A DNA stretch of 8,964 nucleotides from a bacterium (GTDB lineage: Bacteria; Oederibacteriota; PGYV01; DSBP01), in NCBI GenBank assembly GCA_011049465.1, contig DSBP01000298.1:1-8964 (forward strand), written 5' to 3'. Made by a program: the position numbers and the translations under genes. Positions 1 through 6,015 of the stretch are shown here, one piece after another. The notes under the pieces are model-generated. The model saw nothing but the letters and a program-made list of their open reading frames with translations. It was not told where the DNA came from and did not search any database. Position 1 is the stretch's first letter. Each line of letters starts with the position of its first letter.

Positions 1-635
1 ATCCTGTATTTGTCTGGGCATTCTTTTTTGGCCTGATACTGGCATCAATATATTTTGTGGGAAAAACAGTGTCAAAGTGGCGCCATTCAACCTTCGGGGT
101 ATTTGCGGCGGGCACGGCAGCCGCGGTTTTAATCTCCCTGATGTCGCCGGGTTCTGAAAACGCGAACCCTGTTTATGTCTTTGTCTGCGGGGTGATATCA
201 ATCTGCAGCATGATTCTGCCCGGCATATCAGGCTCGTTTGTCCTGATACTAATGGGAAACTATGAGCTTATTGCGATTAAAGCCGTAAGCGGGCTTGACA
301 TATCCATTCTCGCGCCTTTTGGGGCGGGATGCGCAGTGGGGCTGCTTGCTTTTGCCCACGTTATTTCATGGATAATGAAAAAATACAAGGACCTGACAAT
401 AGCGGCATTGACGGGGTTTATTACAGGCTCGCTGCTTCTTATATGGCCGTGGAAGACGGCTGTTTACAAACTTGACTCCCTTGGAGCGGTGCTGTCCAGA
501 AAAGGGAAAGAGGTTGTCGCGGGTTACAACTGGCACCTGCCTGAGCTGAATGTCGATACGCTTATAGCCGTGCTTCTTATGGCAGCCGGACTTATAATAG
601 TTGTGGCAATTGAAAAAACAGCGGTTGAAAGATAA
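1..635 (+). CDS. DUF368 family membrane protein, 5'-truncated (undecaprenyl-phosphate translocase-like)
   Basis: The reading frame is open from the left edge (first full codon at base 3) to a TAA at 633-635. About 210 C-terminal residues are visible and the start lies outside the window. The first codons read PVFVWAFFFGLILAS, a typical early DUF368 stretch. The family's core motif MILPGISGS follows at about bases 210-236. The next hallmark, an ITGSLLLIWPW stretch, lies at about 420-452. Several hydrophobic segments show a polytopic inner-membrane protein. DUF368 proteins (PopT) have been shown in other bacteria to help return undecaprenyl phosphate across the membrane for cell-wall and surface-polymer synthesis; that role is inferred here from family membership. 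The gene ends 10 bases before glyQ, so the two are probably co-transcribed. A GTG at base 57 is only an internal codon, because homologous sequence continues upstream of it. The family assignment is firm and the transport role is a transfer from homologues. Confidence 0.88.
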   Translation, partial: PVFVWAFFFGLILASIYFVGKTVSKWRHSTFGVFAAGTAAAVLISLMSPGSENANPVYVFVCGVISICSMILPGISGSFVLILMGNYELIAIKAVSGLDISILAPFGAGCAVGLLAFAHVISWIMKKYKDLTIAALTGFITGSLLLIWPWKTAVYKLDSLGAVLSRKGKEVVAGYNWHLPELNVDTLIAVLLMAAGLIIVVAIEKTAVER

Positions 636-640
636 GGCGG
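634..640 (+). promoter_or_regulatory. Ribosome binding site that fixes the glyQ start
   Basis: The purine-rich stretch aaggcgg, overlapping the stop codon of the upstream gene, sits 5 bases before the ATG at 646. It supports that ATG over the in-frame TTG at 601, which lies inside the upstream gene and has no such site. Confidence 0.6.
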
Positions 641-645
641 AAAAA

Positions 646-1491
646 ATGTATTTTCAGGAACTGATATTTACTCTTCAAAAATTCTGGACAAAAAAGGGGT
701 GCATTGTTGCCCAGCCATATGATATTGAAAAGGGCGCGGCAACTTTTAACCCCGCCACTTTTTTCAGGTCGCTGGGGCCAAAGCCCTGGAACGCGGCCTT
801 TATTGAGCCGTGCAGAAGGCCCAAAGACGGGAGATACGGCGAAAACCCCAACCGGTTTCAGCATTATTACCAGTATCAGGTAATTATGAAGCCTTCGCCT
901 CCCGATATCCAGGAAATGTACCTGGCCAGCCTTGAGGCTGTGGGGATAAAAATAAAAGAGCACGATGTCAAATTCAACGAGGACGACTGGGAGTCTCCGA
1001 CGCTCGGCGCGTCAGGACTAGGGTGGCAGGTCTGGCTCGACGGCCTTGAGATAACCCAGTTTACATACTTTCAGCAGATGGCGGGAATTGAGCTTGACCC
1101 CATAACGGTCGAGATCACCTACGGGCTTGAGCGGATAGCCATGTATATTCAGGGGGTTGATTCGGCATTTGACATAAAATGGAACAGGGAGTTTACATAC
1201 GGCGATGTATTTCTTGAAAATGAGAGGCAGTTCTCGGCATACAATTTTGAGCATGCTGACATTGATATGCTGTATAAAACCCTTGACGCTTTTTATAACG
1301 AGGGGAAAAGGCTGGCGGAAATCAAACTGCCCATACCCGCCTATGATTATGTCCTGAAGATATCACATCTTTTCAACCTGCTTGACGCGAGGCGCGCCAT
1401 ATCAACTTCTGACAGGCCCTCCTTTATAAAGAAAATACGGGACCTTGCCAAAGCCTGCGCTGACGCTTATGCGGAAAAGGCGGGCGCGTGA
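646..1491 (+). CDS. glyQ: Glycyl-tRNA synthetase alpha subunit
   Basis: The product is 281 residues and is the catalytic subunit of the alpha2beta2 class II glycyl-tRNA synthetase, which forms glycyl-adenylate and charges tRNA-Gly in the cytoplasm. The sequence is diagnostic along its length. GCIVAQPYDIEKGAATFNP lies near residues 18-36. The class II motif 2 region RYGENPNRFQHYYQYQVIMK lies at 63-82. DDWESPTLGASGLGWQVWLD lies at 113-132, TQFTYFQQ at 137-144 and EITYGLERIAMYIQGVDS at 156-173. FNLLDARRAIS, near 243-253, is also family-typical. Length is slightly below the usual 290-300 because the C-terminal tail is short. One small departure is GASGLGW where the E. coli and T. maritima proteins, from memory, have GAWGLGW. 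The start at 646 fits the family N-terminus and has a Shine-Dalgarno site. The stop is one base from the start of glyS, so translation is likely coupled. Confidence 0.97.
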   Translation: MYFQELIFTLQKFWTKKGCIVAQPYDIEKGAATFNPATFFRSLGPKPWNAAFIEPCRRPKDGRYGENPNRFQHYYQYQVIMKPSPPDIQEMYLASLEAVGIKIKEHDVKFNEDDWESPTLGASGLGWQVWLDGLEITQFTYFQQMAGIELDPITVEITYGLERIAMYIQGVDSAFDIKWNREFTYGDVFLENERQFSAYNFEHADIDMLYKTLDAFYNEGKRLAEIKLPIPAYDYVLKISHLFNLLDARRAISTSDRPSFIKKIRDLAKACADAYAEKAGA

Positions 1492-1492
1492 G

Positions 1493-3568
1493 ATGAAAGA
1501 GTTCATACTGGAAATATTAACAGAGGAACTGCCCGCGGATTACCTCAAACCGGCTGCGGCGCAGCTGAAAGAGAAAACGGAAAAGGGGCTTAAAGAAAAG
1601 AGAATAGGCTTTGACAGCGCGGAGGTTCTTTATACTGTCCGCAGGCTGGTTCTGCGCGTAAAAGGAGTGCCTGCGCGGCAGGAAGACATCTCATTTGTCA
1701 AGAAAGGGCCGAGACATGATATAGCTTATGAAAACGGAAAACTTACGGCAATAGGAAAAAAATTCCTTGAGGCCAACGGGCTGGCTGAAGGGGAGATAAA
1801 AATAAGGGAAGAGGGCGGGAAAAAATTTCTTGAGGCGGAGATATCCGAAAAAGGCATTAAAACAGAGAAGGTGCTGAAAGATATTCTGCCGGGAATAACC
1901 GCTTCCATAAGTTTTCCCAAGTCAATGGCCTGGGAGGCGTCAAAGGCCCGGTTCGCGAGGCCCGTGCGCTCAATACTCTGCATGCTGGACGACGCTGTAA
2001 TACCATTTGTCTTCGCGGGAGTCAAAGCGTCGCGGAAGCTTTACGGGCACAAGTATCACGGCTCAGGCAAACCCTTGCTGCTTAAAACCGCGGGCGCTTA
2101 TTTCGCGGCTGTTAAAAAGGCAGGGGTTATAATAAGGCAGGAAGACAGGGAAGCGGCAGTAAAGGCGGCGCTTGAAGCGGCGCTTGAAAAGCAGGGGCTC
2201 AAACTGCTTGAGGACGCTGAACTGCTTGAAAAGGTGGCATCATCTGTCGAGGCTGTCTCTGTAAACACAGGGGAATTTGACGCCAAATACCTCGGCCTTC
2301 CGGGGGAGGTTACGGTGACGGCCATGCGCGAGCATCAGCGGTATTTCGCTGCCGTAAAAAAAGGCGGGGCCTTCACAAACACCTTTCTTAATGTGAGGGA
2401 CGGCGGCGTTAAAAACAGCGCGGTTATAGCGAAACAGCACGCAAAGGTACTATTCGCGAGGCTGAATGACGCTGAATTCTTTTATAATGAAGACCTTAAG
2501 GTTCCGCTTGAAAACAATGTTGAAAAACTTAAGGATGCCGTATTTATTTCAGGGCTCGGATCCATGCATGACAAGACAATGCGGCTGAAAGCGCTGGCTG
2601 AAAAGGCAGCGGAGCTTTTCGGATACGATGACACGGCTGCGCTTGCAGAGGCGGCGTTTTTGAGCAAGGCTGACCTCGTAACCAATATGGCGGGAGAAAA
2701 GGAATTTGCCGAGCTTCGCGGGATAATAGGGGGTATTTATCTTGAAAAACAGGGGAAACCAGAAAAGATATACAGGGCTGTTGCCGGGCATTACCTGCCC
2801 AACGCGGCGGGAGACAAGCTTCCGGGCACGCGGGAGGCCCTTATACTGAGCGTTCTTGACAAACTGGATAACCTCACAGGGTTTTATATAGCAGGATTCA
2901 AGCCTACGGGCTCCAAGGACCCTTACGCGGTAAGGCGGCAGGCGCTCAACATCATCTACATAATAACGGAAAAAAAACTGGATATTAGATTAAGAAAACT
3001 CATAGATGCGGTAAACGGTGTTTATAATGAAAACATGGGAAAGAGCGCTGACGCCGGGGAGATTGAGGTGTTTTTCAGGCAGAGGCAGGAGAACTATTTT
3101 AAGGAGCGGGGCATTGATTATGATATTGTTGCCGCTGTTTCCGGAGGCGCGGGGCTCAATGTCCTTGAAAATTATGAAAAGGCGCTGGCGATTTCCGCGG
3201 CCAGAAAGAATCCGGGTTTTAATGAAACTGTTTTTGCGGCTGCCAGGATAAGCAACATACTTCCGCAGGATTATGAGGGAAAAGGGGTTGACCCGGGGCT
3301 ATTTGACTGTGAGGATGAAAAAGCTCTTTACCGGGCTTTTGCTGACAGCAGGGGAGCCATGGAAGAAGAACTTAATGCGCGGAATTATGCGGAGTGCTAC
3401 GGGGTGATTAACCGCCTGAAACCGCTTATAAGCGCCTATTTTGACAGGGTGCTTGTAAACAGCCCGGATGCGGCAAAAAAAACCAACAGGCTGAACATGC
3501 TGTCAGAGATGAAAGAGGTTATTTACAGGCTGTGTGATTTTTCGAAAGTTGTAATTGACAGGGATTAA
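1493..3568 (+). CDS. glyS: Glycyl-tRNA synthetase beta subunit
   Basis: This 691-residue protein is the tRNA-recognition subunit that partners GlyQ, and its length is normal for the family. The N-terminus FILEILTEELPADYL matches the conserved opening and fixes the ATG at 1493; the longer frame from 1445 only reads through the end of glyQ. Other family signatures in order are KGPRHDIAYE at 71-80, FPKSMAWE at 141-148 and ARFARPVRSIL at 152-162. Then come LPGEVTVTAMREHQRYF at 269-285, ARLNDAEFFYNEDLKVPLE at 322-340 and ELRGIIGGIYLEKQG at 407-421. These are followed by LDKLDNLTGFYIAG at 455-468 and PTGSKDPYAVRRQAL at 471-485. The C-terminal anticodon-binding (DALR-like) domain spans about 585-690 and includes FDRVLVNSPDAAKKTNRLNML. 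The frame is intact. It lies 1 base after glyQ; an aaggcggg sequence at the end of glyQ can serve as its ribosome binding site. Confidence 0.97.
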   Translation: MKEFILEILTEELPADYLKPAAAQLKEKTEKGLKEKRIGFDSAEVLYTVRRLVLRVKGVPARQEDISFVKKGPRHDIAYENGKLTAIGKKFLEANGLAEGEIKIREEGGKKFLEAEISEKGIKTEKVLKDILPGITASISFPKSMAWEASKARFARPVRSILCMLDDAVIPFVFAGVKASRKLYGHKYHGSGKPLLLKTAGAYFAAVKKAGVIIRQEDREAAVKAALEAALEKQGLKLLEDAELLEKVASSVEAVSVNTGEFDAKYLGLPGEVTVTAMREHQRYFAAVKKGGAFTNTFLNVRDGGVKNSAVIAKQHAKVLFARLNDAEFFYNEDLKVPLENNVEKLKDAVFISGLGSMHDKTMRLKALAEKAAELFGYDDTAALAEAAFLSKADLVTNMAGEKEFAELRGIIGGIYLEKQGKPEKIYRAVAGHYLPNAAGDKLPGTREALILSVLDKLDNLTGFYIAGFKPTGSKDPYAVRRQALNIIYIITEKKLDIRLRKLIDAVNGVYNENMGKSADAGEIEVFFRQRQENYFKERGIDYDIVAAVSGGAGLNVLENYEKALAISAARKNPGFNETVFAAARISNILPQDYEGKGVDPGLFDCEDEKALYRAFADSRGAMEEELNARNYAECYGVINRLKPLISAYFDRVLVNSPDAAKKTNRLNMLSEMKEVIYRLCDFSKVVIDRD

Positions 3569-3573
3569 AAATC

Positions 3574-3580
3574 AAGGAGG
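3574..3580 (+). promoter_or_regulatory. Strong ribosome binding site of the thioredoxin gene
   Basis: A full-consensus aaggagg lies 7 bases before the ATG at 3588, just after the glyS stop. It is the best Shine-Dalgarno sequence in the operon and suggests higher translation of the thioredoxin than of its neighbours. It also rejects the in-frame start at 3555, inside glyS. Confidence 0.8.
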
Positions 3581-3587
3581 AAGACAA

Positions 3588-3914
3588 ATGGGAAACGCTT
3601 TGGATGTAACAGACGCGAATTTTGAACAGGAAGTGACAAAATCCGGAATTCCTGTTCTTGTTGATTTCTGGGCGGAGTGGTGCAATCCGTGCAAAATGAT
3701 AGCGCCTATGATAGACAGGATGGCGGCGCAGTACGGGGAAAAGCTGAAGGTGGTAAAGGTTAATGTGGATACAAGCCCCAATACCGCCTCGAACCTTGGA
3801 ATACGGTCCATCCCCACGCTTATGTTTTTTAAAAACGGAGAGCTTGCCGAGCAGGTGATAGGCGTCGTGGCAGAGGCGCAGTTAAAAAAGATAATTGAAA
3901 AGGTGACAGCCTAA
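3588..3914 (+). CDS. trxA: Thioredoxin with a WCNPC active site
   Basis: This is a 108-residue single-domain thioredoxin, the usual length, with no signal peptide, so it should be cytoplasmic. It should reduce disulfides in target proteins and be recycled by a thioredoxin reductase not seen here. Residue numbering matches E. coli Trx1: buried Asp26, Trp28, Trp31, the redox cysteines Cys32 and Cys35, and the cis-proline Pro76 in SIPTLMFF. The C-terminal EQVIGVVAEAQLKKII is typical of the fold. The odd point is Asn33 in place of the nearly invariant Gly33, giving CNPC instead of CGPC; the dipeptide between the cysteines influences redox potential in this superfamily. The gene sits 19 bases after glyS and 25 bases before the antiporter, within the same apparent operon. 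The gene symbol is used in the generic sense, since other thioredoxins may exist in the genome. Confidence 0.95.
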   Translation: MGNALDVTDANFEQEVTKSGIPVLVDFWAEWCNPCKMIAPMIDRMAAQYGEKLKVVKVNVDTSPNTASNLGIRSIPTLMFFKNGELAEQVIGVVAEAQLKKIIEKVTA

Positions 3915-3939
3915 AAGCTGAAAGGACAGGCGAAAATAT

Positions 3940-5175
3940 ATGATTGCGGATGCCGCGGCAGGCACAATAAACGCCGTTGTTTCAAACGGGGACCATGAAT
4001 TTGTCTCCATGATTTTGTTCCAGCTGCTTCTTGTTTTCTTCACGGCAAAAGCTGTGGGTTATGTTTTTGCCAGATTTAAACAGCCGGTTGTCGTGGGCGA
4101 ACTTCTTACGGGCGTTATTATGGGGCCCTATGTCCTTAATATCCTGCAACTCAATGAACCGAACATGCACCTGACCTTTGAGGTTATAGCGGAAGCTGCG
4201 GTTATTGTCCTTCTTTTTCTTATAGGCCTTGAGACAAAAATTTCAGACATGACAAAGGTGGGGTGGCGGTCATTTTGGGTTGCCGCGGCCGGGGTTTTTT
4301 TCCCTTTTCTCTTCGGCTATTTGTACATGAAATACACGGGGAACAATGACCTGCGTTCCATGTTTATGGGAGCTGTTATGGTCGCGACAAGCGTGGGCAT
4401 AACAGCGCGGATACTGAAAGAACTTGATTTTCTCTCGGCGGATGTGAGCAGGATAATTTTAGGCGCCGCGGTTATTGACGACATTTTAGGGCTTGTTGTG
4501 CTGTCTGTTTTAAGCGGAGCAGCCGAGAGCCATAAAATATCAGCCGGGGTAATAGCGGTTACTTTCGGCGTCATAATAGTTTTTGTGTTTTTGTTCACCC
4601 TCGGCGGGGTGCATGTCACCAAAAAATACGGGTATCAGATAGGAAAGCTAAAGCTAAGGAACGCGCCCATAATAGCCGCGTCGGTTGTCTGTTTCACGTA
4701 CGCGATGGTTGCCAGCAAAATAGGGCTCGCCGCGATAGTAGGCGCTTTTATGGCGGGCGTTGTCATGTCAGAGAGGGAATCCGAGTTTAAGGTAAAAGAA
4801 AAGATAGAAGTTATAGACGACCTCATAGGCGTATTCTTTTTCACGATAATGGGGGCGAAGGTAAACATACACGCGTTTATGGACCCTGCTGTTCTTGGCG
4901 CGGGGCTGGCGTTAACGCTTCTTGCTTTCGGAGGGAAGTTTATCGGCTGCGCGCTGCCTGTAATGAAAATGGGCGTTAAAAAAGCTTCGTTTATCGGGAT
5001 GGGCATGGTGCCGAGGGGAGAGGTGGGCATAATAATAGCCGCATATGCCCTGTCAAAAGGGGTGATTGACGACAAACTTTACGGGGTTGCGATTCTGATG
5101 GTGCTGATTACGACCTTTGTGCCGCCGTTTTTTCTGCAGCCTATGATAAAGGCGATGAAGAAAGACAAGCACTGA
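3940..5175 (+). CDS. CPA2 family cation/proton antiporter (NapA/Kef-type membrane domain only)
   Basis: The product is 411 residues with about 11-13 hydrophobic segments, consistent with the Na+/H+ exchanger domain and an inner-membrane location. Family motifs seen are QPVVVGELLTGVIMGP at 48-63, FLIGLETKISDM at 93-104, ATSVGITARILKEL at 149-162 and AAVIDDILGLV at 176-186. GAFMAGVVMSE lies at 268-278 and MVPRGEVGIIIAAYAL at 356-371. The paired Asp180-Asp181 corresponds to the ion-binding DD pair of NapA-type electrogenic exchangers, and Lys333 in GGKFIG probably matches the conserved NapA lysine. There is no C-terminal RCK/TrkA-N domain, so this is not a full KefB/KefC glutathione-gated channel. 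The ion (Na+, K+ or both) cannot be told from sequence. The ribosome binding site is weak (aagga, 3922-3926, or agg, 3928-3930). The ATG at 4009 is an alternative start, but 3940 is preferred because it leaves only a 25-base gap. Confidence 0.9.
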   Translation: MIADAAAGTINAVVSNGDHEFVSMILFQLLLVFFTAKAVGYVFARFKQPVVVGELLTGVIMGPYVLNILQLNEPNMHLTFEVIAEAAVIVLLFLIGLETKISDMTKVGWRSFWVAAAGVFFPFLFGYLYMKYTGNNDLRSMFMGAVMVATSVGITARILKELDFLSADVSRIILGAAVIDDILGLVVLSVLSGAAESHKISAGVIAVTFGVIIVFVFLFTLGGVHVTKKYGYQIGKLKLRNAPIIAASVVCFTYAMVASKIGLAAIVGAFMAGVVMSERESEFKVKEKIEVIDDLIGVFFFTIMGAKVNIHAFMDPAVLGAGLALTLLAFGGKFIGCALPVMKMGVKKASFIGMGMVPRGEVGIIIAAYALSKGVIDDKLYGVAILMVLITTFVPPFFLQPMIKAMKKDKH

Positions 5176-5198
5176 GCGCGTTTCTTCTTTGTCGTCCA

Positions 5199-5234
5199 CT
5201 TGCAAATTGCAAATTCGAAATTGTAAATTGCCCT
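5199..5234. repeat. Heptamer array 1 (four units of about gcaaatt)
   Basis: Units at 5202-5208, 5209-5215, 5216-5222 and 5223-5229 read gcaaatt, gcaaatt, cgaaatt and gtaaatt. They are preceded by ctt and followed by gccct, both shared with array 2. The strict 7-base period with a constant AAATT core is directly visible. Confidence 0.9.
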
Positions 5235-5460
5235 ACTCGAGGTGGGCCAGGGCGGCCAGCGGAGAAATTTCGCCGATTTACATCGGCGGCGAGCCTGTTC
5301 AGATGGAGACTCGTGGATATACGCGATTAGGCTTGCGCGGGTGTTAGGGCGGATTGAACGCTGATGTGCTTTGATGTTTGGGATGGCGTTGAATAGCAGC
5401 CAACACAGACGCGCCCTGAGTTCTCGACGAAATTTTCCGCTGCCCGCCCCGTCCTGCGTC
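5235..5460. repeat. Inverted-repeat unit A (foldback or MITE-like)
   Basis: The left end (about 5239-5273, including cagcggagaaatttcg) matches the reverse complement of the right end (about 5428-5460, including cgaaattttccgctg). About 27 of 33 positions agree with one single-base gap. The unit is about 225 bases, non-coding, and is preceded by heptamer array 1. Such ends resemble terminal inverted repeats of a non-autonomous mobile element, but no target duplication or transposase was identified, so the mobile interpretation is inference. Confidence 0.55.
5271..5288. repeat. Short perfect hairpin inside unit A
   Basis: The arms cgccgat (5271-5277) and atcggcg (5282-5288) are exact reverse complements around the four-base loop ttac. 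No T-tract follows, so it is not a convincing terminator. Its centre, GATTTAC, resembles the GATTCAC centre of the palindrome at 5830-5849. Confidence 0.6.
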
Positions 5461-5500
5461 AGTGTGTGTTGGGGCAAGGGTTGTTTCGTGTTCTTAATAA

Positions 5501-5529
5501 CTTGCAAATTCGAAATTGTAAATTGCCCT
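5501..5529. repeat. Heptamer array 2 (three units)
   Basis: Units at 5504-5510, 5511-5517 and 5518-5524 read gcaaatt, cgaaatt and gtaaatt, with the same ctt leader and gccct trailer as array 1. It differs from array 1 by exactly one missing heptamer, as expected from slippage or unequal exchange. Confidence 0.9.
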
Positions 5530-5750
5530 GCTTGAGGTGGGTCGGGGCAGGCAGCGGAGAAATTTCCCTGATTGCCATGTGCCTGATTTTGTTAATTTTA
5601 CGATAGACTGATGCACGCGGCCCGGCTTACGCACTATTATGGGCGGGTCTGTTCTGCAGGCTTGTAGATTCGAGACGGGGAGAGGAGTTTCTTATGCCTG
5701 ATATAGGCATTAAATCAGGAAAATTTTCCGCTACCCGCCCCGTCCTGCGA
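5530..5750. repeat. Inverted-repeat unit B, diverged copy of unit A
   Basis: The left end (about 5534-5573) is a direct repeat of the left end of unit A: 35 of 41 bases agree between 5230-5270 and 5525-5565, and the differences are mostly transitions. Its right end (about 5713-5750) repeats the right end of unit A, sharing aattttccgct and cccgccccgtcctgcg. Left and right ends of B are also inverted repeats of each other through cctgatt/aatcagg. The unit is about 220 bases, close to unit A, but the interiors are not obviously similar. Confidence 0.55.
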
Positions 5751-5801
5751 TGGTATGTGTTAAGGCAATACTTGTTTAGCAGCCGGCAAAGAACAGGGAT
5801 T

Positions 5802-5824
5802 AAACAGCGTGATGCGCTGTTTTT
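5802..5824 (+). terminator. Hairpin with T-tract, possible intrinsic terminator
   Basis: The arms aaacagcg (5802-5809) and cgctgttt (5815-5822) form an 8-base-pair stem over a five-base loop, running into five T residues (5820-5824). It resembles a weak rho-independent terminator in the + direction, placed before the ATPase promoter. It lies over 600 bases past the antiporter stop and inside repeat-derived DNA, so it may instead be only a structural part of the repeat. Confidence 0.35.
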
Positions 5825-5829
5825 CGTAG

Positions 5830-5849
5830 GGGCGATTCACGAATCGCCC
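5830..5849. repeat. Perfect 20-base palindrome, REP-like
   Basis: The sequence reads GGGCGATTCACGAATCGCCC: nine-base arms, exactly complementary, around AC, preceded by gtag. From memory, similar gtagggg-led palindromes are dispersed in many copies in various bacterial genomes. Only one perfect copy occurs in this window. Confidence 0.65.
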
Positions 5850-5880
5850 AAAGCGGGTTGTCTTTCGGTGTTTGTATTAA

Positions 5881-5912
5881 CTTGCAAATTGCAAATTCCA
5901 AATTGTAAATTG
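5881..5912. repeat. Heptamer array 3 (four units)
   Basis: Units at 5884-5890, 5891-5897, 5898-5904 and 5905-5911 read gcaaatt, gcaaatt, ccaaatt and gtaaatt after the shared taactt/attaactt context. Unlike arrays 1 and 2, it is not followed by the gccct...gaggtggg head sequence, so it closes the repeat region. Confidence 0.9.
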
Positions 5913-5939
5913 CTTGTCCCTCACATAAACCGAAAACTA

Positions 5940-5968
5940 TTGACGTAAATTTGTTTTATATGTATATT
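5940..5968 (+). promoter_or_regulatory. Sigma70-type promoter of the P-type ATPase gene
   Basis: A -35 box TTGACG at 5940-5945 and a -10 box TATATT at 5963-5968 are separated by an optimal 17 bases, in an AT-rich stretch with the expected start about 40 bases before the ATG. It shows that the ATPase is its own transcription unit. Confidence 0.6.
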
Positions 5969-6000
5969 TATAAGATACTAAAAAATAAAGCCCGTATAAA

Positions 6001-6006
6001 AAGGAG
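6001..6006 (+). promoter_or_regulatory. Ribosome binding site of the ATPase gene
   Basis: The sequence aaggag lies 9 bases before the ATG at 6016 and decides that start. Confidence 0.8.
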
Positions 6007-6015
6007 AATATAACC

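Larger units (their letters stand above)
5176..6015. other. 840-base gene-free region built of short repeats
   Basis: No open frame here resembles a protein; those present run through repeat copies and palindromes. The region contains three heptamer arrays, two units with inverted-repeat ends, three smaller hairpins and, at its right end, the promoter of the following ATPase gene. Base use changes sharply from the flanking genes: GC-rich palindromes alternate with AT-rich heptamers. The individual elements are listed separately. Confidence 0.8.

Noticed and set aside
601..645. Earlier in-frame TTG start for glyQ
   Set aside because: The added 15 residues overlap the DUF368 gene, do not match the family N-terminus, and the ATG at 646 has its own ribosome binding site.
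592..963. 123-codon open frame on the - strand
   Set aside because: It is antisense to glyQ, which is unmistakable; no domain or ribosome binding site supports it.
3915..3939. Possible regulatory element between thioredoxin and antiporter
   Set aside because: Only 25 bases, with a weak ribosome binding site and no hairpin or promoter boxes.
4635..5075. 146-codon open frame on the - strand
   Set aside because: It lies wholly inside the antiporter gene and has the Ser/Thr/Pro/Ile-rich composition of an antisense shadow.
5157..5187. Inverted repeat gaagaaa/tttcttc across the antiporter stop as a terminator
   Set aside because: The loop is 17 bases, the stem is AT-rich and no clean T-tract follows; the left arm is also coding sequence for the Lys-rich tail.
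5079..5507. 142-codon open frame on the - strand
   Set aside because: It overlaps the antiporter gene end and repeat unit A, and its sequence is a translation of the heptamers and inverted repeats.
5199..5912. Possible CRISPR array or tRNA-like element
   Set aside because: The heptamers are directly adjacent with no unique spacers, the three arrays are unevenly spaced, and no cas gene is present. A gattcgaga sequence near 5667 resembles a T-loop, but no acceptor or anticodon stem can be built.
5694..5948. 84-codon open frame on the + strand with a gagg sequence upstream of its ATG
   Set aside because: It reads through the right end of unit B, the palindrome and heptamer array 3; its peptide is a translation of repeats, with no recognisable domain.
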